Source of the DNA: Longimicrobiales bacterium
GTDB taxonomy: Bacteria > Gemmatimonadota > Gemmatimonadetes > Longimicrobiales > Gaopeijiaceae
Length of the DNA stretch: 48,941 nt
Direction: 5' to 3'
NCBI GenBank assembly: GCA_028280525.1
Contig: JANQLR010000241.1
Span: forward strand, 1-48,941
The notes under the pieces: generated by a model
The model's database searches: none
What the model was told of the DNA's origin: nothing
The model's input: only the letters and a program-made list of their open reading frames with translations
Position numbers and translations under genes: made by a program
Shown: positions 17,706 to 25,458 of the stretch, piece by piece
How the letters are laid out: every line of letters begins with the position of its first letter
Position numbering within the stretch: the stretch's first letter is position 1

Positions 17706-17993
17706 GAATCACGAATCGGGAAAGTCGACACTCCGCCCAGGAGGTGTGTCCGTGGTCGGTGAAGTCGGTCCGGAGCAGGAGGTCCGGCCGGAGTACGAGG
17801 CGGTGGCGTGGCCGGCGGACCGCGAAGGCGAGTCGCCGCTTGCCCGCCCGGCCGGAAGGGGATGCTGCGGAATCTCTGCGTCGCGCTGGGGGAACTACGG
17901 GGCGACCTCAGTGGAGGCGGCGGGGCGGGTGCGGCCGGTGCTGGAACGAGCGGCTGCAGACCGGCCCGAGCTCGTCCAGGAGCGTGCTAAGCA
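17706..17993 (+). pseudogene. queG: queG 3'-end fragment, copy D
   Basis: The 16-mer GAATCACGAATCGGGA (17706-17721) again lies 32 bases before QEVCPW codons (17738). An internal deletion then removes the middle, and the sequence resumes with AVAWPADRE, RPAGRGCC (frame-shifted MLRNLC) and VRPVLERAAADRPELVQE. It ends directly at the stop codon of the leftward ATPase gene. Confidence 0.7.
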
Positions 17994-19211
17994 TCATGGC
18001 CCCAGCACCCCTATGGGTACGACGGCAATCCCGTCGTCGCGGAGGTAGGCGTACCCGGTGGCTGTGATGACGGCCAGCACGCCGGGCGCCCCACTTCGGC
18101 GGGTGTCGACCCGCTCCGCGAACCGGGCGAGGCTCTTTGCAGCGGCGTCCACAGCACCCCCGCCGAGCTTCACCTCGAATGCGCCCCACATGCCGTCGGC
18201 CGTCTCGACGATGGCGTCGACCTCCAGGTCGGTGTTGTCCCTGTAGTGATAGACCTGAGCCTCGAGGGGCTGCCCGTAGACGCGCAGGTCCCGCACGACC
18301 AGTGACTGAAAGAGAAAGCCGCAGTATTCGATGTCGCCGAGCAGGCGATCCGGGGTGGTAGGCATCGCCGCCACCGCCACGGCGGGATCGACGAAGTGGC
18401 GGACGGGTCCGGTTCGCACTCTCGACCTGGATCGCAGGTGGGGGCCCCATGCAGGTTGGTCTTCGATCACCATCAGCCGGATGAGCGCGTCGTGATAGTC
18501 GTGGGCGGAAGTTCTGGACAGCGCTTCGGCCTCCGTGCCCACGTCCGATGCGAGCGTGGTCATGCTCGCATGGGTGCTCACGTTTCTGGCGACGGCGCGG
18601 AGGAAGTGCTCGACGCGCTCCGGATCGTGCGCCACACCATCCACGCGCCGGATGTCAGTGCGCGCGAGTTCCCCGACGTACGCCCGCATGGCACGCAGCG
18701 CGGCCTCGACCGGGAGACTCTGGATCGCCGGCCACCCTCCTACCGCGATGCGCTCGACGATGTCGGCCACCGTGACTCCGGGGTCGGGAGCCCTTGGAGC
18801 CTCTCCCCGAAGCAGCGCGGCGAGCGAGACCTGGCCCGTCGAGTGTCCACTCTCGAAGAGCGACATTGGGCGCATGCGGAGGCGGGCGAATCGCCCGGCG
18901 CCCGTGTGTCGCGTGGCATCGTCGCGCGGGACCGCAGACCCGGTCAGGAGGAACTGCCCCGGAGACCCGCGGTCGTCGACCGCTCGGCGGACATGGTTCC
19001 ACACTTCGGGCACGACCTGCCACTCATCGATGAGGCGCGGCACTGCGCCGCCGAGCACGAGCGTGGGATCCGCCTCTGCGGCCTGGCGGGCGTTTGCGTC
19101 TACGTCGAGCCGCACCTCGCTCGCCGCGACCCTGCGGGCGGTCTCGGTCTTCCCGCATCCCTTGGGGCCCTCCACCACCACCGCACCGAGGGCGCCTTTC
19201 GCGGTGAACAC
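17994..19211 (-). CDS. ATPase with P-loop and DUF4143-type C-terminus
   Basis: The product is 405 aa. Walker A is GPKGCGKT (15-22) and Walker B RLIDEWQ (59-65), with FLLTGSAVPRDD as sensor. The C-terminal part has YHYRDNTDLEVDAIVE and GAFEVKLGG, like the nuclease-type fold in DUF4143 proteins. These ATPases are common in accessory DNA and are often thought to be toxin-antitoxin-like or defence-related; the function is unproven. The frame appears intact. The start is a GTG with few residues before Walker A, about 15-20 fewer than usual, and it sits inside the third of three direct repeats. The gene is a distant relative of the broken ATPase at 2641-3740. Confidence 0.75.
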   Translation of the reverse strand: MFTAKGALGAVVVEGPKGCGKTETARRVAASEVRLDVDANARQAAEADPTLVLGGAVPRLIDEWQVVPEVWNHVRRAVDDRGSPGQFLLTGSAVPRDDATRHTGAGRFARLRMRPMSLFESGHSTGQVSLAALLRGEAPRAPDPGVTVADIVERIAVGGWPAIQSLPVEAALRAMRAYVGELARTDIRRVDGVAHDPERVEHFLRAVARNVSTHASMTTLASDVGTEAEALSRTSAHDYHDALIRLMVIEDQPAWGPHLRSRSRVRTGPVRHFVDPAVAVAAMPTTPDRLLGDIEYCGFLFQSLVVRDLRVYGQPLEAQVYHYRDNTDLEVDAIVETADGMWGAFEVKLGGGAVDAAAKSLARFAERVDTRRSGAPGVLAVITATGYAYLRDDGIAVVPIGVLGP

Positions 19212-19263
19212 ATTGCAACGAGAACAGTGAACGCTTTGCAGTCAGATCGTTGAACGCTTTGCA
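19204..19263. repeat. Three direct repeats with a 23-base period
   Basis: GTGAACACATTGCA (19204-19217), GTGAACGCTTTGCA (19227-19240) and TTGAACGCTTTGCA (19250-19263) recur at exactly 23-base steps. The last two differ at one base in 14. They cover the start codon and upstream region of the leftward ATPase gene and so look like a multi-site operator, perhaps for autoregulation. Confidence 0.6.
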
Positions 19264-19380
19264 ATTCCGAGAGGGCGCCCCTACTCCCGGTGACCTGCCC
19301 CACCCCTTCCTGGACGGCCCCGACAGGGGGATCCGGTTTTCAGCCCTTGCTCCCCTCCCCTCCTCCCGGACACTTCAGGC

Positions 19381-19660
19381 GTGGACACGAAGAAGGCCGA
19401 TCATGGGGCCGTCGCCCGACTCACGCCGGAGGCAAAGCTCCAGGTGCTGTCCGGGATGACCCAGCAGGCCTGGGCTCTCGAGGAAGCGTGGCTCCGCGTT
19501 CGCGATCCCGATGCGTCGGCGGAGGAGATCCGACAGCGAGCCCGGAGCTGGGTCGGTGACCCACCTCCTGATCTGTTGACAGCGTTGCTGCGAGAGGCGG
19601 AGAGCTTCGATCCAGAGGGCCGACGGGACGAGCACGGAGCCATTCCATCGCGCGGCGTTG
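19381..19660 (+). pseudogene. Frameshifted second copy of the small helical protein gene
   Basis: From GTG 19381 the first about 58 codons match the gene at 1487 closely (AVARLTPEAKLQ, WLRVRDPDASAEEIRQRAR). One C is missing near 19560 (three C's instead of four), so the stop codon is skipped. The frame then enters LLREAESFDPEG, which matches the C-terminal tail of the nucleotidyltransferase (LEQAEGFDPGG in copy 2). The middle of the nucleotidyltransferase is therefore deleted here. The open frame continues to 20163 only because of GC bias over the next gene. Confidence 0.6.
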
Positions 19661-19732
19661 CCCAGATCGAATCGCGGGCGGGTCCGGCTCGGCAGGTGTT
19701 TACGCGCCCGTCCGTGCGGGTGATCGTGTTCG

Positions 19733-21538
19733 ATGGCCCTCCTCTCTGCAACCGGACTGCGCATCGCCTTCGGCGGCCCGCCCCTTCTCGACGATGCGAC
19801 GCTCCACATCGAGACGGGCGAGCGTGTCGGGTTGCTGGGCCGAAACGGCGAGGGGAAGTCGACCCTCCTCTCGATCCTCGCGGGACGCACCGAACCGAAC
19901 GGGGGCGAGCTGGCGTGGGCTTCGGGCACCCGGGTCGCACTCCTGGAACAGGATGTCCCCGCCGAGGCACGGGGCACGGTCGGGGAGGTCATCGCCGCGG
20001 GCGTCCGTGGCCACGGCGATCCGCATCACGAGGTACAGCGGCTGAGCTCGCTCCTGTCGCTCGACCCGGATCTCCCCTTCGAAGAGCTGTCGGGTGGGCA
20101 GAAGCGGCGGGTGCTGCTGGGGCGCGCACTCGCCGGCGAGCCCGACCTCCTCATCCTCGATGAGCCGACGAACCACCTCGACCTCGAGCACATCGCCTGG
20201 CTCGAGAACTTCCTGCGTCGCTTCCGGGGCACGCTCCTCTTCGTCACCCACGATCGCGCCTTCCTGCAGGCCCTCGCGACGCGGATCGTCGAGCTCGATC
20301 GAGGTCGGCTGACCTCGTGGCAGTGCGACTACCCGACCTATCTCGAGCGAAAGGAGGCGCTGCTCTCGGCCGAAGAGGCGGAGTGGCAACGCCTCGATCG
20401 GAAGCTCGAGCAGGAAGAGGCGTGGATCCGTCAGGGCATCAAGGCGCGCCGCACCCGCAACGAGGGCCGAGTGCGCGCACTCGAGGAGCTGCGCCGTCGC
20501 CGTCGCGATCGCCGGACCCGAACCGGCGAGGTGAGGATGGAGATTCAGGAGGCTCAGCGGTCGGGGAACCGGGTGATGGAGGTGAGGGGCGTGAGCTTCA
20601 GCTGGGAGGGGGAGCCCCTGATTCGCGATTTCGACGCCACGATCATGCGCGGCGACAAGGTCGGGGTCATCGGCCCCAACGGCGCAGGCAAGACGACGCT
20701 CCTCGCCCTCCTTCTGGGCAAGCTGACACCCGATGCGGGGAGCGTGCGTCACGGCGCGCGCCTCGAGGTCGCCTACTTCGATCAGCACCGGGATGAACTC
20801 GACCCCGACGCCACCGTGGCGGACAGCGTCGGCTTTGGCAGCGATCACGTCGCGGTCGACGGACAGCGCCGGCACGTGCTCGCCTACCTTCAGGACTTCC
20901 TCTTCTCCAAGGACCGTGCGCGTCAGCCGGTACGCTCTCTGTCCGGGGGCGAGCGCAATCGACTCCTGTTGGCTCGCCTCTTCACGACCCCCGCCAACGT
21001 CCTCGTACTGGACGAGCCGACCAACGACCTCGATTCGGAGACGCTCGAGCTCCTGGAGGCGCGGCTGGTGGCCTTCTCGGGGACCGTCCTGACCGTGAGT
21101 CACGACCGCCGATTCCTCGACAACCTCTGCACCAGCTCCCTCGTCTTCGAAGGCGACGGCGTGGTGAAGGAGTACGTGGGCGGATACTCGGACTGGCGCG
21201 GTGTCGTGGATCGGCGCCGGTCCGAAGCGGCAGAAGCGCAGCGCGCTGCTCAGGCGGACGCTCGAGCCGCCGGCGCCGGCCGCCGAAGCACGCGGGGGCA
21301 GGGCTCTCGCTCGAACCGGCTCACCTTCAACGAGAAGAGGGAACTCGAGGCGCTCCCCCCGCGCATCGAGGCGCTCGAAACGGAGCTGGCCGAGCTTCAC
21401 GCGACCGTTTCGGATCCGGACTTCTACAAGCGGGACCCCGCCGACATCCGGGCCGCCACGGCGCGCGTTCCCGAGGTCGAGCAGGAGATCGAGTCGCTCT
21501 TCGAGCGATGGAGCGAGCTCGGCGAGAAGGAGCACTAG
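19733..21538 (+). CDS. ABC-F ATPase, Uup-like
   Basis: The product is 601 aa with two ABC ATPase domains and no membrane segment. Domain 1 has Walker A GRNGEGKST (about 36-44), signature LSGGQKRR and DEPTNHLD. Domain 2 has GPNGAGKTT, LSGGERNR and DEPTNDLD. A charged linker (about 225-270) and a C-terminal coiled-coil extension (LTFNEKRELEALPPRIEALE) are typical of Uup. Such proteins act on ribosomes or nucleic-acid structures and are cytosolic. The ATG has no strong ribosome site upstream. Confidence 0.9.
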   Translation: MALLSATGLRIAFGGPPLLDDATLHIETGERVGLLGRNGEGKSTLLSILAGRTEPNGGELAWASGTRVALLEQDVPAEARGTVGEVIAAGVRGHGDPHHEVQRLSSLLSLDPDLPFEELSGGQKRRVLLGRALAGEPDLLILDEPTNHLDLEHIAWLENFLRRFRGTLLFVTHDRAFLQALATRIVELDRGRLTSWQCDYPTYLERKEALLSAEEAEWQRLDRKLEQEEAWIRQGIKARRTRNEGRVRALEELRRRRRDRRTRTGEVRMEIQEAQRSGNRVMEVRGVSFSWEGEPLIRDFDATIMRGDKVGVIGPNGAGKTTLLALLLGKLTPDAGSVRHGARLEVAYFDQHRDELDPDATVADSVGFGSDHVAVDGQRRHVLAYLQDFLFSKDRARQPVRSLSGGERNRLLLARLFTTPANVLVLDEPTNDLDSETLELLEARLVAFSGTVLTVSHDRRFLDNLCTSSLVFEGDGVVKEYVGGYSDWRGVVDRRRSEAAEAQRAAQADARAAGAGRRSTRGQGSRSNRLTFNEKRELEALPPRIEALETELAELHATVSDPDFYKRDPADIRAATARVPEVEQEIESLFERWSELGEKEH

Positions 21539-21633
21539 CGTAGGTCCTCGGAGTCCTCCTCGCGATCCCGGTTCTGCCCGCGGATATTCGGCGGGTCGAG
21601 GGAGGTCGCCTTTCGGGCCGTGGAGGTCGCGGG

Positions 21634-23064
21634 ATGTCGGATCGGGAGCTGGATCGTCGGAGTCTGCTGAAGCTCGGAGCGCTGGGGCTGGGGGCCGCAG
21701 CCACCGGGGCGATCACCGGGTGCGAGGGCGAGTCGTCGCCCCCGCCGACGGGGAGGGCGACGGGTGCGCTCGCCGACGTTCGCGACGGAACGGAGCTCGG
21801 CCGGGTACCGGGTTCTCTCTCCTCCCCGCCCGCCGGGCTCTACGCCGACCGTCCACTCGAGACCGTCCGCGTCGGCTTCGTGGGGGTCGGCGGCATGGGC
21901 GGCGCTCACGTCCGCAACTTCCTTCGCATCGACCGCGTGGAGGTCCGTGCGATCTGCGACATCGACGCCGACCGGGCCGCGGAGGTGGCGAGCTGGGTGA
22001 CGGAGGCGGGTCAGGCCGACCCCTCGCTCTACACGAACGGGGAGCGCGACTACGAGCGACTCTGTCAGGAGGAGGAGCTCGATCTCGTCTTCACCGCGAC
22101 GCCGTGGCGCTGGCACGTGCCGGTCTGCGTCGCCGCGATGGAGGCGGGCAAGCACGCCGCGACCGAGGTGCCGGCCGCCTACACACTCGAGGACTGCTGG
22201 CAGCTGGTCGAGGTCGCCGAGCGGACGGAGCGGCACTGCGTCATGATGGAGAACTGCAACTACGACCGTCCCGAGATGATGGTCTTCCATCTGGCGAAGC
22301 AGGGGCTCCTCGGTGAGATCCTGCACGCCGAGTGCGGCTACCTGCACGATCTGCGGGCGATCAAGTTCGCCAACGACGGAGAGGGCGACTGGCGCTGGTG
22401 GCACTCCGCCCAGCGCAACGCGAACCTCTATCCGACGCACGGTCTCGGGCCGGTGGCGAACGTCATGGACATCAACCGGGGCGACCAGTTCGCCTACCTG
22501 GTGTCGATGAGCTCGCCCTCTCGCGGACTGCAGGAGTGGGCGGCGGCAAACCTCCCGGACTCCGACCCGCGAAAGGCGGAGAACTACGTCCTCGGCGACG
22601 TGAACACCTGTCTGATCAAGACGGTGAACGGGAAGACGATCTACGTCTCGCACGACACGAATCTGCCTCGCCCCTACTCGCGGATTCACATGGTCCAGGG
22701 GACGAAGGGGATCTTCCAGGGCTACCCGAACCGTCTTCACATCGAAGGGGTTTCGCCCGACCACCGGTGGGAGGCGTACGAGGAGGTGCTCGAGCGCTAC
22801 GATCACCCGCTCTGGACGGAGCTGGAGGAGCGGAGTGCGGGCGCCGGGCACGGGGGGATGGACTACATCGAGGACTACCGGCTGGTGAAGTGTCTCCTCG
22901 AGGGCCTGCCCACCGACATGAACGTCTACGACGCCGCGGCGCTCTCCGCGGTGGGACCGCTCACGGAGTGGTCGGTGGCCAATGGGAGTCGACCGGCGGA
23001 GTTCCCGGACTTCACCCGGGGGCGGTGGCGGACGAACCCGTCGCTCGAGATCGTCCGGGCGTAG
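21634..23064 (+). CDS. GH109-family Gfo/Idh/MocA protein, Tat-exported
   Basis: The product is 476 aa. A Tat signal (DRRSLLKLGALG) precedes an NAD-binding Rossmann start (GFVGVGGMGGAHVR). EVPAA, MMENCNY and YPTHGLGPV are typical of GH109 alpha-N-acetylgalactosaminidase-type proteins, which use bound NAD to cleave glycosides. GGAGG lies 7 bases before the ATG. The gene converges on the galactokinase-like gene with an 8-base gap. Sugar specificity cannot be read from the sequence; relatives can be plain oxidoreductases. Confidence 0.8.
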   Translation: MSDRELDRRSLLKLGALGLGAAATGAITGCEGESSPPPTGRATGALADVRDGTELGRVPGSLSSPPAGLYADRPLETVRVGFVGVGGMGGAHVRNFLRIDRVEVRAICDIDADRAAEVASWVTEAGQADPSLYTNGERDYERLCQEEELDLVFTATPWRWHVPVCVAAMEAGKHAATEVPAAYTLEDCWQLVEVAERTERHCVMMENCNYDRPEMMVFHLAKQGLLGEILHAECGYLHDLRAIKFANDGEGDWRWWHSAQRNANLYPTHGLGPVANVMDINRGDQFAYLVSMSSPSRGLQEWAAANLPDSDPRKAENYVLGDVNTCLIKTVNGKTIYVSHDTNLPRPYSRIHMVQGTKGIFQGYPNRLHIEGVSPDHRWEAYEEVLERYDHPLWTELEERSAGAGHGGMDYIEDYRLVKCLLEGLPTDMNVYDAAALSAVGPLTEWSVANGSRPAEFPDFTRGRWRTNPSLEIVRA

Positions 23065-23072
23065 CGAGAGGG

Positions 23073-24182
23073 TCAGGCGTCCCCGAGGCCTCTCGTGGAC
23101 AGCCTCCGCGTGGACGCCCCCGCCCCCGCCTCGGCGACGAAGGTGGGGGTGGCGCCCGGGAACTCCGCCGCCTGCACGGAACGAAGGGCCTCCACGACCC
23201 GCTGGGAGCGAGTGGCCTCCGCGAGTGCCACGATCGATCCGCCGAAGCCCGCCCCGGTCATGCGCGCTCCCAGCGCGCCCGCCGTACGTGCGACCTCGAC
23301 GAGCCGGTCGAGCGCGGGGTGCCCCACTCCGAGTCGCTCGTTCAACGACGCGTGCGACGCGTCGAGGAGCGGGCCGAGGCCTTCGGTCTCCCCGCGTTCG
23401 AGGAGCTCGGCCACCTGCGCGACGCGCTTCTGCTCGGTCCGCAGGTGGTCCCGCACCTCGGTCGTCTCCGCCGCCTTCCGGATCGCATTGTACCGCTCGA
23501 GAGCCGCCCCGGACTTGTCCGCCACCACACCGGTGTGGGCGACGATCACCGCGAGACGCCCGGGGAGCGCGATCGGACGTACCGTCAGCGGGGCGAAGTC
23601 GATGCGGAGGACGTGTCCCGCGACGCCGCACAGCACGGCGGCCTGATCCATCCCGCCGCCCTCGGTCCCGACGAAGCGCTCGGCGCGGGCGAAGTCCTCC
23701 GCGAGCCCGATGCGGGTGGCGACATCCAGGTCGGGGAGCGCTCCGGCTCGATCGAGGAGGGCCAGCCCCACCGCGATGATCAGCGCCGAGGAGGAGGAGA
23801 GTCCGGAGGCGACGGGGACATCCGCGACGACGTGGAGATCCGCACCGAAGTCGGACCGGCCGGTTCGGTCCGCGACGTACCGCGCGGCGGCCCGGAGGTG
23901 GTTGATCCAGCCGGCTCCGGGAGACGCGGGCCGGGCGTCCGCCACCTCGAACTCGACCTCGGAGAGGGTGGCGTGACCGCTCGTCGCCCGGATGCGACCG
24001 TCCGGACGCGGCGCCCACGCGACCCCGACCCCCAGCTGGAGGGCCATCGGCAGGACGCCGGCCCCGTGGTAGTCGATGTGCTCCCCGATCAGGTTCACTC
24101 GGCCCGGTGCCGACGCGATTCCGATCGGGGAGCGCCCGTATCGCCGGGTGAACTCCCGCGCGAGCCGATCGTCCGAGTTCAC
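23073..24182 (-). CDS. galK: Galactokinase-like GHMP kinase
   Basis: The product is 369 aa, slightly shorter than typical GalK (380-390). The galactokinase signature is near the N-terminus (GRVNLIGEHIDYHG), the ATP loop is VASGLSSSSAL and the third GHMP motif is GARMTGAGFGGS. It should phosphorylate galactose or a relative such as N-acetylgalactosamine at C1 in the cytosol. It shares a strand with the sugar nucleotidyltransferase gene upstream (87-base gap), so the two may form a unit that activates sugars. Confidence 0.8.
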   Translation of the reverse strand: MNSDDRLAREFTRRYGRSPIGIASAPGRVNLIGEHIDYHGAGVLPMALQLGVGVAWAPRPDGRIRATSGHATLSEVEFEVADARPASPGAGWINHLRAAARYVADRTGRSDFGADLHVVADVPVASGLSSSSALIIAVGLALLDRAGALPDLDVATRIGLAEDFARAERFVGTEGGGMDQAAVLCGVAGHVLRIDFAPLTVRPIALPGRLAVIVAHTGVVADKSGAALERYNAIRKAAETTEVRDHLRTEQKRVAQVAELLERGETEGLGPLLDASHASLNERLGVGHPALDRLVEVARTAGALGARMTGAGFGGSIVALAEATRSQRVVEALRSVQAAEFPGATPTFVAEAGAGASTRRLSTRGLGDA

Positions 24183-24269
24183 GGGACGAGGGCGCCGTGG
24201 ATGGCCGTCAGCGGCCCATCGAGGGAGGTCGGTTGCACGCTGCGCAGGGGTGGGTCGAGGGAGAACGCG

Positions 24270-25328
24270 TCAGCTTCGCTCGGGGTGCGCCCGGGACAGC
24301 GGGAGAGGATAGGCGTCCGAGGCGTGCAGCGCCTCCAGTCGGGTTCGCGCCTCGGGGAGGTCCCCGGCGAAGGTGAGTCCGAACCACCCCTCCCCCCGAC
24401 CGGCGATCCGGATGCGCAGGGCGCCCTGGTCGCGAAGCCGATCGAGCTCGGTGGAGAGGGCGAACTCCGCGCCTCCTCCGGAAGGTGGACCGGAGGCGCC
24501 CGCCTCCCCGTCCCCCTTCGGGTCGATGACCCGTGTTGACCACCGGGTCTCGAGGAGCGCGCGGACCTCGGCCCCCAGCGCCCAGAGGTTCATCGACACG
24601 GGGATCGTCGCTTCCAGCGGGCGCGGTCGCCCCGGGAGGGCGCGGGCGTGCGGCGCCGGGCGCCCCACGATCCGGGTCCCGACGCGCTGGATGTCGGCGT
24701 ACTCCGCCACCCGCTCGACCTCTCCGTCGGGGCCGGCGGTGACGATGCCACGGGATACGCCGCCGGTCGAGGCGAGCGTCGATTCGAGGGGGAAGGAGAT
24801 CATCCCCGCCTCAGCTTCACCGAGGCTGTCCATCGCACCACGCAGTCGCTCGAGTGCGACGAGACCGTAGAAGTCGTCCCCATTCGCCACCGCGACGGGA
24901 CCCGGTCGGCGCCGCATCGCGAGCAGCACCGCGTGGCCCGTGCCGAGGGCTTCCTCCTGATGCACGAAGCGGATCGGGCATCCCTCCCCGAGCTGGCCAC
25001 GGAGGTGGGCGTCGATCTCCGCCTCGATCTCCGGGCGGGTCACGATCCTCACCTCGTCGAATCCGGCGCGGAGTGCGTCGAAGGTGGTGTAGGCGAGGAT
25101 CGAGCCCCCGCCCGGTCCGACCGGGGCGACCTGCTTGAGGGTGCCGAAGCGGGTGGACCGCCCGGCCGCCAGAACGACGAGAGGGAGGCTCAGGGCTCGC
25201 TGGGCGCGCAGGCCGCGTTCGGTCCGGCGGCGTCTCGCGCACCGGGCTCGCGATCGGTCGTGCAGCGGCAGGAGAGTACGGCGGCGGAACGCTCCGGAAT
25301 GGCCATGGACCGAAACTGGGTTGCACAT
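24270..25328 (-). CDS. Sugar-1-phosphate nucleotidyltransferase-like protein
   Basis: The product is about 352 aa from ATG 25328. The family signature is LVVLAAGRSTRFGTLKQ (nucleotide-binding loop with a Lys), followed by VANGDDFYG with metal-binding Asp. It should join a sugar phosphate to a nucleotide. The start is uncertain: the homologous part begins near 25200, ATG 25328 has no good ribosome site, and the longest frame reaches 25460, inside the divergent amidohydrolase gene. It may partner the kinase downstream, which would make a sugar 1-phosphate. Confidence 0.65.
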   Translation of the reverse strand: MCNPVSVHGHSGAFRRRTLLPLHDRSRARCARRRRTERGLRAQRALSLPLVVLAAGRSTRFGTLKQVAPVGPGGGSILAYTTFDALRAGFDEVRIVTRPEIEAEIDAHLRGQLGEGCPIRFVHQEEALGTGHAVLLAMRRRPGPVAVANGDDFYGLVALERLRGAMDSLGEAEAGMISFPLESTLASTGGVSRGIVTAGPDGEVERVAEYADIQRVGTRIVGRPAPHARALPGRPRPLEATIPVSMNLWALGAEVRALLETRWSTRVIDPKGDGEAGASGPPSGGGAEFALSTELDRLRDQGALRIRIAGRGEGWFGLTFAGDLPEARTRLEALHASDAYPLPLSRAHPERS

Positions 25329-25458
25329 CACCGAGGTGCCAGCGGATCCCGTCGGGAACGACGGACTCGGACGCAACGGGGTCTCCGGAGTCCCGGCTGG
25401 CGAGGAGTTCCCGGCGCCCCTACCGTCGACCATCCCCCACTCCAGGAACGGTGGTGTC

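Noticed and set aside
19661-20163. Extension of the 19381 frame into the ABC-F gene
   Set aside because: Only the first 280 bases have homology; the rest is an open frame by GC bias.
21577-21595. CCCGC/GCGGG hairpin after the ABC-F gene
   Set aside because: Five-base stem with no T-tract; too weak to call a terminator in GC-rich DNA.
21535-24018. 827-codon minus-strand frame over the GH109 and kinase genes
   Set aside because: It lies over two genes with clear motifs and shows low-complexity Arg/Pro-rich sequence.
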